Notes under the pieces: model-generated
The model's input: the letters and a program-made list of their open reading frames with translations, nothing else
Told to the model about the DNA's origin: nothing
The model's database searches: none
Part shown: in pieces, positions 5,874 to 11,929 of the stretch
How the letters are laid out: each line of letters opens with the position of its first letter
Numbering within the stretch: the first letter of the stretch is position 1
Position numbers and translations under genes: made by a program
Assembly (NCBI GenBank): GCA_902495305.1
Contig: CABUWG010000050.1
Location: 1-12,059, forward strand
Reading direction: 5' to 3'
From: an uncultured Pseudomonadota bacterium
GTDB taxonomy: Bacteria; Pseudomonadota; Alphaproteobacteria; RF32; CAG-239
Length of the DNA stretch: 12,059 nucleotides

Positions 5874-7150
5874 TCATCCACAGAAGTATCAAACCGCGCA
5901 TTTGCAAAGCCGATTGTTGAAGCCGGAATATATTTTTTTGTTTTATATTTATAAGGCCCCGGAATTTTGTTATTATCTAATGCGGTTTTATATAATGGAA
6001 AATCTTTCAGTGTATTTTCATGATTTTCTTGATAAAATCCTTTAAATATTGGATATCCATTCTCTGCATGTGTTGATACAAAAACTCTTCCTGGTAATTT
6101 ATTCTGCGGATGAATCATTGTCTGAATATGTCCCATAGTTGCTCTCTTCTTTATTGATTGTTGGCTTTGATTTACCACGGTATAAGGATTATAAACCGTT
6201 TTTACGACATTTTCCGCTACACTTTTGGGGGAATAACCATTGCCAACAATTCTTCTGTCATGCATATGCTCCAGCCCCCAATCATATACCTTCAAATTAT
6301 CATCGTATTGATATCTCTTGGCCAGCTTTTCTTGTGCACCAGGCTCATATACACCGTGTTCAATTCTGATATTATTTAATTCATCTACGTGTTTTTTGGA
6401 CAAGGGGCCTAATTCAATTTCTTTGGTATAAGGTCCCTTAGTGGCTATATTCCTTGCAATTTCATCAATTTGAGGACGGTATTTCATAACATTTATTTTA
6501 TCTGCAAGACTGCTTCTGGCATGCATATAAAGATTTTTACCGGCCGCTCCCAAATTGGCGACATTGGGATACATTGCCGCCCCCAAGAAATCTGTTGCCA
6601 TCGACGTATACGGATTTTCCGGTTCAATTAAATTTCTGGCGGCTGCAATTGTACCGGCAGAGCCCGCCACTTCTTTCATTGGAACATTTGCTAATGAGCG
6701 CATGGCTTTGCTTACAAAACTTTTTCCCGCGCCTAATACTCCGGCATTACCTAATCCTCTTAAAGCAACTGTTGCCACGGCTCCATCATATCCTAACTGG
6801 GAAGTATCTTTTATAAATTGTTCATACTTATTTTGAGGCGCAACATCATCATGGCGGTTTAAATTAATACCCGGAAGCATATTAGCCGTATCAATTACTG
6901 CATCATTAATCCCTTTGGCCGCCATTACCGCTGTTCTGGTGAACGGGTTATTTAGTGCGGTATCAGATATACTATACTTTGCGTCATATTGTTTTTTTCT
7001 TTCTTCAATTTCCTGTCTTTTCTTTTCCGCTTCTTGTTGAGCGCGGAAGTTTTTTACAATGTTTGTCATTATTCTTTGTGTTTTGTTTAATGAAGTAATT
7101 TTGGGATGATTCAGGTATTCTTCATCGGTTAAATTATCATAATTACTCAT
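5870..7150 (-). CDS. Phage-borne protein with Ala/Gly-rich middle and possible nuclease-like C-terminal domain
   Basis: A 426-aa protein with AAGGAGAA before the ATG. Residues 30-60 are a strongly charged helix (AQQEAEKKRQEIEERKKQ). Residues 115-210 are Ala/Gly-rich and moderately hydrophobic (VATVALRGLGNAGVLGAG, VAGSAGTIAAARNL), as in ejected or membrane-crossing phage proteins. Residues 245-426 are globular. Of note are DELNNIRIEHGVYE (256-269), WGLEHMHDRRIVGN (291-304), a following helix with NP (321-322), MGHIQTMIHP (339-348) and VFVSTHAENGYPIF (357-369). A helix with H and R, an NP turn and a late beta-strand S/T-H resembles BECR-type (barnase-EndoU-colicin E5-RelE) nucleases found in phage proteins, but the match is by pattern only. 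The gene is AT-rich, unlike the portal gene upstream. It could be an ejected effector, a prophage toxin or simply an internal virion protein. No obvious cytoplasmic immunity gene adjoins it. Confidence 0.8.
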   Translation of the reverse strand: MSNYDNLTDEEYLNHPKITSLNKTQRIMTNIVKNFRAQQEAEKKRQEIEERKKQYDAKYSISDTALNNPFTRTAVMAAKGINDAVIDTANMLPGINLNRHDDVAPQNKYEQFIKDTSQLGYDGAVATVALRGLGNAGVLGAGKSFVSKAMRSLANVPMKEVAGSAGTIAAARNLIEPENPYTSMATDFLGAAMYPNVANLGAAGKNLYMHARSSLADKINVMKYRPQIDEIARNIATKGPYTKEIELGPLSKKHVDELNNIRIEHGVYEPGAQEKLAKRYQYDDNLKVYDWGLEHMHDRRIVGNGYSPKSVAENVVKTVYNPYTVVNQSQQSIKKRATMGHIQTMIHPQNKLPGRVFVSTHAENGYPIFKGFYQENHENTLKDFPLYKTALDNNKIPGPYKYKTKKYIPASTIGFANARFDTSVDE

Positions 7151-7180
7151 AGAAAATTCTCCTTATTATAAAATTAAATA

Positions 7181-7212
7181 TAAGAAAAGCAGGCAGAGAA
7201 AGCTCTGCCTGC
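7181..7212 (-). terminator. Intrinsic terminator after the portal gene
   Basis: A perfect 10-bp GC-rich stem (arms 7203-7212 and 7189-7198, 4-nt loop) is followed on the minus strand by TTTTCTTA. It lies 20 bp after the portal stop. About 30 bp remain to the next start, and they consist mainly of the ribosome-binding site. Confidence 0.85.
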
Positions 7213-7231
7213 GGTTAAAAAAGGATTCCGG

Positions 7232-9148
7232 TCAGAATTCCTTTACAAATCCGGAAGAAATATTTCCGGCGTTATTATCGTTAAAAGGCGCCAACGATGT
7301 ATTTTTATCGGGCGTTTTATCAATTTGGGCCGCTTTCAGCCGTGCCTGCATTTCCATTTCTTTATTAGTCAGGTACAGCTTGTTTTGCTCAATTTGTTCT
7401 TTCAACTGCAACTCACGCGCCTTGAGGTTGTTTTTCTCCTGCTCCAACTGATATTCCACGGCCGCTTTTTCTTTTTCAAAGGCCAAGGCTTCGTTAGGCT
7501 GAGGCAACTCCTCCGGTTTGTTCAGTTCTTGCTCAATATCGTTAAAAACTTTTTCGATTGTTGCGGCAAACTGGCGAGATTTCGGCATTGTTACTACAAC
7601 GGACATAATCATCTGCCGATACAAAGGCAAAAGCAGCGGCTGGCTCGAGACGGTCTGAAAAGCTGCGGTAATCATCTCGTTAATCGTATTAATTCCTTCC
7701 AGCGTTTGGGCAGCTTCCTGCTCCTGCTGAAAGACGATATCCGTTTCCACGCCCAGTGCCATTCCGCGCAAATGTTTGGTTTTTAACAACCGAACGGCAT
7801 CTTTGGCCAGCGCCGTATTTTGCAGTTCTTCCGGCGACAAAAAGCCCAGCAGCGTTTCTTCCGAAAAACGGCCGCAGATGATCTCGGCCTTGATTTTGAA
7901 CAAATCGCCGATAAAACGCTGCATGTCATTCTGGCGGTCCTGATTGCGCAAAGTGCCGAAGTTGGTTTTCTCCTTTACGGCCGTTGCCGTATCTTTGGGG
8001 TCGGAGCTACCGCGCATGATGTCAGACACGCCGGTCACGTCAAAAATTTTGGCAATAATATCCTGCCGCCGGACAGCCAGCTGCTCTAAAGCCGCAATAT
8101 ACTGCTCGACCGGCATAAAGTCGATTATTCCCCGAATGCCGCCGTTGTCTTTGAGTTTTTGAAAATCATTGAGCGAGACTAACGTAACGTCTTTGTTCAA
8201 AATGCTTTTCAGTTCCGGAAAGGAATTGTCATAACAGCCGGAGACTTTCAGCGCTTTCATTGTCATGCGCATCCGGTTATTAATTCCGTCAAGTTCGGCC
8301 AGCATTTCTTTTATCATCGAATAGTCCGGCGTCGGGATAATGCTGTTATTGGTCATGGTGGCGAAAACCGGTTTCGGGCAAGGGAAAAAACCTTTCAACC
8401 CGAGGGGATCGTTAATCACCTTTAAAAAGCCATTGCGGAATTCTTTGCAAAGCCAATAGACTTTTTTGGTTGTTTTATCCCAGATTTCATAAATGCAGAC
8501 GTCTTTTTTGGCATAGTCTTTTTCATCCTGCCGAACGATAAACGGTGCAATATGCTCTCCGAACAGTTCAATGGCTTCGGCTTTGCTCAGATGAATCTTT
8601 TTGGCAATCCAAGTCACGTCTTCCCAAATGCCGACCTTATCGCAATCGGCAATAAAATCCGCCGGATCAACGTATAAGGTTTCGACCCTTTCCCCGACTT
8701 TGACTTCGATTTCTTTTTCCGGATTGTCAATATCCGGCAGGGTTTGAAATTCGGGAATATATTGTTCCCAGACCAATCCCATGCCCGAAATCAGAAAATC
8801 GTTCCGCGCATATTTCAAAACACTGTCAAAGTCAAACTGTTCCATGTTCCAGGCCAGCGCTTTTTCCAAAATCCGGCAGGCCAGTGTTTCAACCGGATCA
8901 GAATCTTTATTGTGACGTTCAATATAAGGTTTGGGCTGTTTGAAATACAAAAAAGGCTTGAGCGTTTCAACCGAAGACCAAAAGATATTATAGCGGCCGG
9001 CTTTAACAAATTCCGGCGTTTGGTCTTTATAATAGTTTCTGGTTTCTTCCACCAGACGGTGGTATTTGTCATAATGCTGTTCTGAGGCCGACAGGCGTTC
9101 AATCCAGAGTTCGACCTCGTTTTTATTTGAAGAAATTAGTTTATTCAT
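7232..9148 (-). CDS. Portal protein (P22-like)
   Basis: A 638-aa protein, the dodecameric ring at the DNA-entry vertex through which the genome is packaged and ejected. Residues 50-130 hold 'NIFWSSVETLKPFLYFKQPKP' and 'NDFLISGMGLVWEQY', typical of the wing and stem entry of this family. Residues 160-200 have 'VDPADFIADCD' and a helix, and 275-300 'MIKEMLAELDGINNRMRMT', a portal helix. Residues 365-420 give the hallmark 'VTGVSDIMRGSSDPKDTATA' followed by the long helix 'RQNDMQRFIGDLFKIKAE'. Residues 553-612 form a long charged coiled coil that could correspond to the C-terminal barrel of P22-like portals. The start overlaps the stop of the GroES-like gene by 8 bp, so it is translationally coupled. 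The length fits the 600-725 aa usual for podovirus portals. Confidence 0.9.
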   Translation of the reverse strand: MNKLISSNKNEVELWIERLSASEQHYDKYHRLVEETRNYYKDQTPEFVKAGRYNIFWSSVETLKPFLYFKQPKPYIERHNKDSDPVETLACRILEKALAWNMEQFDFDSVLKYARNDFLISGMGLVWEQYIPEFQTLPDIDNPEKEIEVKVGERVETLYVDPADFIADCDKVGIWEDVTWIAKKIHLSKAEAIELFGEHIAPFIVRQDEKDYAKKDVCIYEIWDKTTKKVYWLCKEFRNGFLKVINDPLGLKGFFPCPKPVFATMTNNSIIPTPDYSMIKEMLAELDGINNRMRMTMKALKVSGCYDNSFPELKSILNKDVTLVSLNDFQKLKDNGGIRGIIDFMPVEQYIAALEQLAVRRQDIIAKIFDVTGVSDIMRGSSDPKDTATAVKEKTNFGTLRNQDRQNDMQRFIGDLFKIKAEIICGRFSEETLLGFLSPEELQNTALAKDAVRLLKTKHLRGMALGVETDIVFQQEQEAAQTLEGINTINEMITAAFQTVSSQPLLLPLYRQMIMSVVVTMPKSRQFAATIEKVFNDIEQELNKPEELPQPNEALAFEKEKAAVEYQLEQEKNNLKARELQLKEQIEQNKLYLTNKEMEMQARLKAAQIDKTPDKNTSLAPFNDNNAGNISSGFVKEF

Positions 9149-9401
9149 CTGTTATTACTCCTAAAATGCTGTTTTCGCGAACAACGACAACGTTGGGATC
9201 ATAGGTTGGCAGTTCATCAAAAACATGAAACAAAACTTTATCACCGAGGGCAACACCGGTAACTTGAGGACCAATGCTTTCGACCGTGCCGATTGTGCGC
9301 GGCTGTTCAAAATCATCGGTTAAGATTATTCCGCCGGATGTTTGTTTTTCGACCGGGGTCAGGCGGACAAAGACCCGATCCATGACGGCTTGGGCTATCA
9401 T
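9141..9401 (-). CDS. Phage GroES-like co-chaperonin (Cpn10), roof loop missing
   Basis: An 86-aa Cpn10-family protein with AAAGGAGAAG before the ATG. The opening AVMDRVFVRL matches the GroES first strand (PLHDRVLVR). Residues 19-36 form the mobile loop with the GroEL-binding GGIIL (residues 23-27 or so) and the following turn to 'IGTVESIGP'. 'LGDKVLFH' corresponds to the GroES 'VGDIVIF', and 'ENSILGVI' to the closing strand. Relative to bacterial GroES (about 97 aa), the segment between the VG turn and GDxV is about 8 residues instead of about 17, so the roof beta-hairpin is absent. T4 gp31 also lacks that roof and so makes a larger folding chamber with host GroEL for its coat protein. A similar role for the capsid or portal here is likely, by analogy. 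The gene is coupled to the portal gene. Confidence 0.85.
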   Translation of the reverse strand: MIAQAVMDRVFVRLTPVEKQTSGGIILTDDFEQPRTIGTVESIGPQVTGVALGDKVLFHVFDELPTYDPNVVVVRENSILGVITDE

Positions 9402-9430
9402 GAGTTTCTTCTCCTTTCGTTATTGGGGAT

Positions 9431-9465
9431 AATAAAAAATCCCGCCTTGGATTAAGAAGGCGGGA
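9431..9465 (-). terminator. Intrinsic terminator of the membrane cassette, upstream of groES-portal
   Basis: A 9-bp stem (arms 9457-9465 and 9440-9448, loop of 8) is followed on the minus strand by ATTTTTTATT. It lies 24 bp after the stop of the 51-aa gene and leaves 38 bp before the GroES-like start, so groES-portal transcription must read through it. Confidence 0.85.
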
Positions 9466-9488
9466 CGCGTTCAGTAAAAAAGATTAAA

Positions 9489-9644
9489 TCAGGCTTTTTT
9501 CCTGAAGAAGTTCAGATAAGCGGCATAAGTCAGTGCTATCAGGGTTAAGGTGATATAAGCATACATGACATACTCTGCTTTTCCTTCAAGCACGGAATGA
9601 TATTCAACATGGTTCAATTCAGCCTTTGCGGCTGTGTTATTCAT
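9489..9644 (-). CDS. Small single-span membrane protein
   Basis: A 51-aa protein from the preferred ATG at 9644, which overlaps the end of the preceding gene in the sequence ATGAATAA; an in-frame ATG at 9677 would add 11 residues buried in the upstream gene. Residues 1-27 are polar (AELNHVEYHSVLEGKAEYVM). One transmembrane helix spans about 28-45 (YAYITLTLIALTYAAYL), and the end is basic (RKKA). A partner or subunit of the 174-aa membrane protein encoded just before is the simplest reading. A small phage membrane protein such as a holin-like or exclusion factor is also possible, with nothing to decide between them. Confidence 0.7.
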   Translation of the reverse strand: MNNTAAKAELNHVEYHSVLEGKAEYVMYAYITLTLIALTYAAYLNFFRKKA

Positions 9645-10161
9645 TCGTTTTTCCGTCCTGCTGGTTATCATTTTCATCTTTTGCCGCGATGATCATTAAA
9701 ATAAACACCAGAAGCGGCAGGCTCATTATAAAGCCCCCTATTCCGAGATTGAATAATATGTTCAGGGTGATTGAAACCTGATTATTATGCACTTGGAGTA
9801 TCAAAACGCCATAATAGACTATCAGCCAAACCCAAAATTCTACCAACATAAATCCTCCTTTTTGAGTCAGCGGCCAAAGTTTTCTGCCCAGTTCGCGCAA
9901 AAACCAATACAGCGGAATGGCATAGAGATAAACCCCGAATATTGCATCGGAAGTAAAGCGGCAAGGCTGGCCATCCCAATACCAGTTAAACCAGTTTTGA
10001 AAGCCCACTTTTCCAATAATCTTGCCCTCTTGCCACAGATGTATATCACATTGCGCCCCCTGTGTATTATGGTTTAAGACTATTGCTCCCATAACAAATA
10101 TCAGGCATAGGCAGACTGCGCCAGCAAGCAGGTATAAAAATTTTGGCAATACTTTTTTCAT
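9637..10161 (-). CDS. Integral membrane protein of the divergent cargo cassette
   Basis: A 174-aa protein with about four transmembrane segments: one near residues 8-30 (LYLLAGAVCLCLIFVMGAIV), one near 72-88, one near 105-122 (VEFWVWLIVYYGVLILQV) and one near 132-158, followed by an acidic, polar tail. Between the first two segments lies a predicted periplasmic loop with two cysteines (AQCDIHL and QPCRFT) that could form a disulfide. No family is recognised. It has its own promoter at 10188-10215 and a terminator after the partner gene, so the pair is an independent unit inserted among the head genes, as expected of a moron. Confidence 0.8.
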   Translation of the reverse strand: MKKVLPKFLYLLAGAVCLCLIFVMGAIVLNHNTQGAQCDIHLWQEGKIIGKVGFQNWFNWYWDGQPCRFTSDAIFGVYLYAIPLYWFLRELGRKLWPLTQKGGFMLVEFWVWLIVYYGVLILQVHNNQVSITLNILFNLGIGGFIMSLPLLVFILMIIAAKDENDNQQDGKTNE

Positions 10162-10187
10162 TATCCGCTCTTTCTTTGTTTTGGACT

Positions 10188-10215
10188 ATTTTATCAATTT
10201 TTCTTATTTTTACAA
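10188..10215 (-). promoter_or_regulatory. Promoter of the 174-aa/51-aa membrane cassette
   Basis: Minus-strand TTGTAA (10215-10210), 16 bp, and TAAAAT (10193-10188) preceded by TGA (extended -10). The leader to the start codon is about 20 nt. It is divergent from the plus-strand promoter at 10238-10266. Confidence 0.6.
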
Positions 10216-10237
10216 GAAATTAATCATCTCAGAAATA

Positions 10238-10266
10238 TTGACAGGGAGATTAAAGTTTTTTACTAT
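10238..10266 (+). promoter_or_regulatory. Promoter of the 193-aa membrane-protein gene
   Basis: A perfect TTGACA (10238-10243), 17 bp, and TACTAT (10261-10266). The start is expected near 10273, giving a leader of about 29 nt with only a weak ribosome-binding site (AAAAGAG). Confidence 0.65.
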
Positions 10267-10301
10267 TAAGGGCATAATTTTTTGATAAAAGAGTCTGATT
10301 A

Positions 10302-10883
10302 ATGTTAAAAGTTTTAAAAAATACAGCTGTCTTATTTCTAAAAAAATCAGATATTTTTATCTTGTTTATTGTGCCGTTATTTTTAATTAACATTTCTCCG
10401 CTGTCGCCAACCGCAAAAATAGTGCTAAAAACGCCGGTTTATTGTCTGACATCTTTAGGCATATATCTTTACCTCTTGTATGACAAACCTATTCAGCTGT
10501 TTTCCGTTCGACTTGTTTTTTCTTATTTCTTAACCGATTTTGGCATTACCATGGCTTATTATTTTTTTGTCTTAATAGTTCAGATGATGCCTCTTTCCAT
10601 CGTTTTGCATCTTTTAATCATTTATTTTTTTGGTTTATACTTTTTATGCCGATTTAGCATAATTCCGGCCTTAATTGTTAATCAAAACAGATTATCTCTA
10701 CATAATATTTTATTACTGAGTCAAAACAGTTATTCGCAATGGATGACGGCTGCAACTATCCTTTATCTTCCATTCTTATTCATCGAGATCCTTGTACCAG
10801 AGGGAATTGCTTATTCTTTTATAACGTCACTGCAATCCCCTCTTCTCTGCTGTTTTTATGTATGTTATCTTAAAAAGCGTTAA
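10302..10883 (+). CDS. Multi-spanning membrane protein convergent with the MuF-type gene
   Basis: A 193-aa, very hydrophobic protein with about five or six membrane segments (for example residues 17-30, 45-60, 68-95, 97-125, 145-165 and 170-190). The stretch from about residue 115, 'CRFSIIPALIVNQNRLSLHN', leading to 'LLSQNSYSQWMTAATIL', resembles the R...PA.V.....S....LS......W pattern of YciC/DUF975-like membrane proteins; this is a weak resemblance. It lies opposite to all head genes, has its own consensus-like promoter, and its last 14 bp overlap the 3' end of the MuF-type gene. Convergent own-promoter membrane genes are how pore-forming colicin immunity genes are placed, so an immunity role toward that neighbour is an idea worth testing. 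Superinfection exclusion is the main alternative. Confidence 0.85.
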   Translation: MLKVLKNTAVLFLKKSDIFILFIVPLFLINISPLSPTAKIVLKTPVYCLTSLGIYLYLLYDKPIQLFSVRLVFSYFLTDFGITMAYYFFVLIVQMMPLSIVLHLLIIYFFGLYFLCRFSIIPALIVNQNRLSLHNILLLSQNSYSQWMTAATILYLPFLFIEILVPEGIAYSFITSLQSPLLCCFYVCYLKKR

Positions 10884-11733
10884 TTAATTCCATTTCTTGT
10901 TCCATTATTTTTATCTTTTCCAACATATCATATATAGTTTTTGTTCTGTTTTTTATTTGCTCTATAATAGTTTGTTTATCTTGGAATAATTGACTTAACT
11001 CCGCTTTTTGATGATTATATTCGGCCATTGCTGTTGCAAACATTCCACTTGCTCCCCCTGCTAATGAATTATAGAGTTCTATATATGGATTATTTTTAAT
11101 CTTCCCTGCAATTTGTGCTACAAGTCCTGTATTGTCGTTTGCTCCTTCAATACCATTTTTTGCTCCGTCTATAGAACTTTCTTTGATTTTTTTATAAATA
11201 TTAATTTCCTTTTCTTTAATAGCTTCAAGCCATGATGACATGATTGCGATTTCGGCATTAAGTAAATCAACTTTTCCTTGTAAAAGATTTATATTGTCTA
11301 CAATGTAATTCAAGTTTTTTCTTTTGTTGTAAGGAGGCTTGTATGGAATTGCCAAACATCGGCAATTATAATCTTCTCCGGGATGCCCTCCTTGAGGAGG
11401 TATATCCCATTTAAAAATTTTTCCATGTCTTTTTGCATGCTCACTTCTAACTTTACTATCCCCCATTGTATACCAAATGTAATATTTTTCAGGGTGTTCA
11501 ACCATATCTTCTGTAATTTCATAATTATCAGGAATTTTATCCGGCAGAGTTTTTCCGATCCATTTGCGGCCAAAGTCGTCCGGCACATCTATTTGATTAT
11601 GGCTGCCATCGGCGTTCTTTGTCAGATAAAAATATTCTGACTGGCCGGGGCGGCGATATTCCCGCCTTATCAGCTGCCGCCCTGAAATCATTTCCGAGAT
11701 ATCTTTTTCTATTTCTTTACGAAACACACTCAT
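10870..11733 (-). CDS. MuF-type minor head protein with unusual helical C-terminal extension
   Basis: A 287-aa protein with AAAGGAG before the ATG. Residues 86-130 are a textbook Phage_Mu_F (SPP1 gp7-like head morphogenesis) signature: WYTMGDSKVRSEHAKRHG, then GGHPGEDYNCRCLAIPY with the C-R-C pair. Such proteins bind the portal region and are packaged in a few copies. Usually the motif lies near the end of the protein. Here about 150 residues follow: a coiled coil (140-182), a Gly/Ala-rich moderately hydrophobic stretch (188-238, including LVAQIAG and LAGGASGMFATAMA) and a second coiled coil (240-282). The N-terminal ~80 residues are short for the family. The first ~60 codons have window-typical GC and the rest is AT-rich, which suggests an acquired C-terminus. 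MuF proteins with toxin C-termini are known in temperate phages; that this is one is inference. No terminator is visible after the stop. Confidence 0.85.
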   Translation of the reverse strand: MSVFRKEIEKDISEMISGRQLIRREYRRPGQSEYFYLTKNADGSHNQIDVPDDFGRKWIGKTLPDKIPDNYEITEDMVEHPEKYYIWYTMGDSKVRSEHAKRHGKIFKWDIPPQGGHPGEDYNCRCLAIPYKPPYNKRKNLNYIVDNINLLQGKVDLLNAEIAIMSSWLEAIKEKEINIYKKIKESSIDGAKNGIEGANDNTGLVAQIAGKIKNNPYIELYNSLAGGASGMFATAMAEYNHQKAELSQLFQDKQTIIEQIKNRTKTIYDMLEKIKIMEQEMELINAF

Positions 11734-11760
11734 TTGTTTTTTCTCCTTTAGTTGTTTGTT

Positions 11761-11788
11761 AAAAAAAATCCTGCCTTTAAAGGCAGGA
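11761..11788 (-). terminator. Intrinsic terminator upstream of the MuF-type gene
   Basis: A perfect palindrome of 20 bp (11769-11788; effective stem 8 bp with a TTAA loop) is followed on the minus strand by eight T residues. It would end a minus-strand transcript arriving from beyond the window, under the plus-strand gene starting at 11930. Only 28 bp lie between the T-tract and the MuF start. Confidence 0.85.
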
Positions 11789-11871
11789 CGTAAATTAAGA
11801 ATACTTCATCAGGTATTTCTTAATAAATCTGTATTAAACACTATGCCATATAATACACTTTAGTTTATCGA

Positions 11872-11900
11872 TTGACACAATTTTAAATTTCTTGTATAAA
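11872..11900 (+). promoter_or_regulatory. Consensus promoter of the right-edge secreted-protein gene
   Basis: A perfect TTGACA (11872-11877), an ideal 17-bp spacer and TATAAA (11895-11900). The transcript would start near 11907, leaving a leader of about 23 nt with AGGGAG (about 11916-11921) as ribosome-binding site. An imperfectly centred inverted repeat GTATTA/TAATAC (11831-11836, 11851-11856) lies just upstream. Confidence 0.8.
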
Positions 11901-11929
11901 TTGTAGTAAGATATTAGGGAGTTGTTATC

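Larger units (their letters stand above)
5667..5875. repeat. Direct repeat copy B (about 209 bp)
   Basis: Second copy of the segment at 4735-4941. The 50-base left block (5667-5716) and the 92-base right block (5784-5875, two A-to-G changes relative to copy A) frame a divergent middle of about 67 bases. Both A-to-G changes lie in stems and turn A-U pairs into G-U pairs, so the fold is kept. The right edge again coincides with the GAA TAA end of a minus-strand gene, here the 426-aa gene. Confidence 0.95.

Noticed and set aside
4735..5875. Composite transposon or MITE pair bracketing the 218-aa gene
   Set aside because: No terminal inverted repeats, no transposase and no target-site duplication are visible at either copy. 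The conserved promoter and terminator explain the ends better.
5767..5930. A plus-strand reading frame in repeat copy B beginning ATGATG and running through the 3' hairpins
   Set aside because: In copy A the same frame is broken by a stop just upstream and has no ATG, and the alternative ATG frame there gives only a 13-14 residue peptide. The changes between copies preserve stems, so an RNA is the better reading.
11831..11856. Repressor operator formed by GTATTA and TAATAC upstream of the right-edge promoter
   Set aside because: Arms of only six AT-rich bases in an AT-rich spacer are expected by chance. Kept only as a remark on that promoter.
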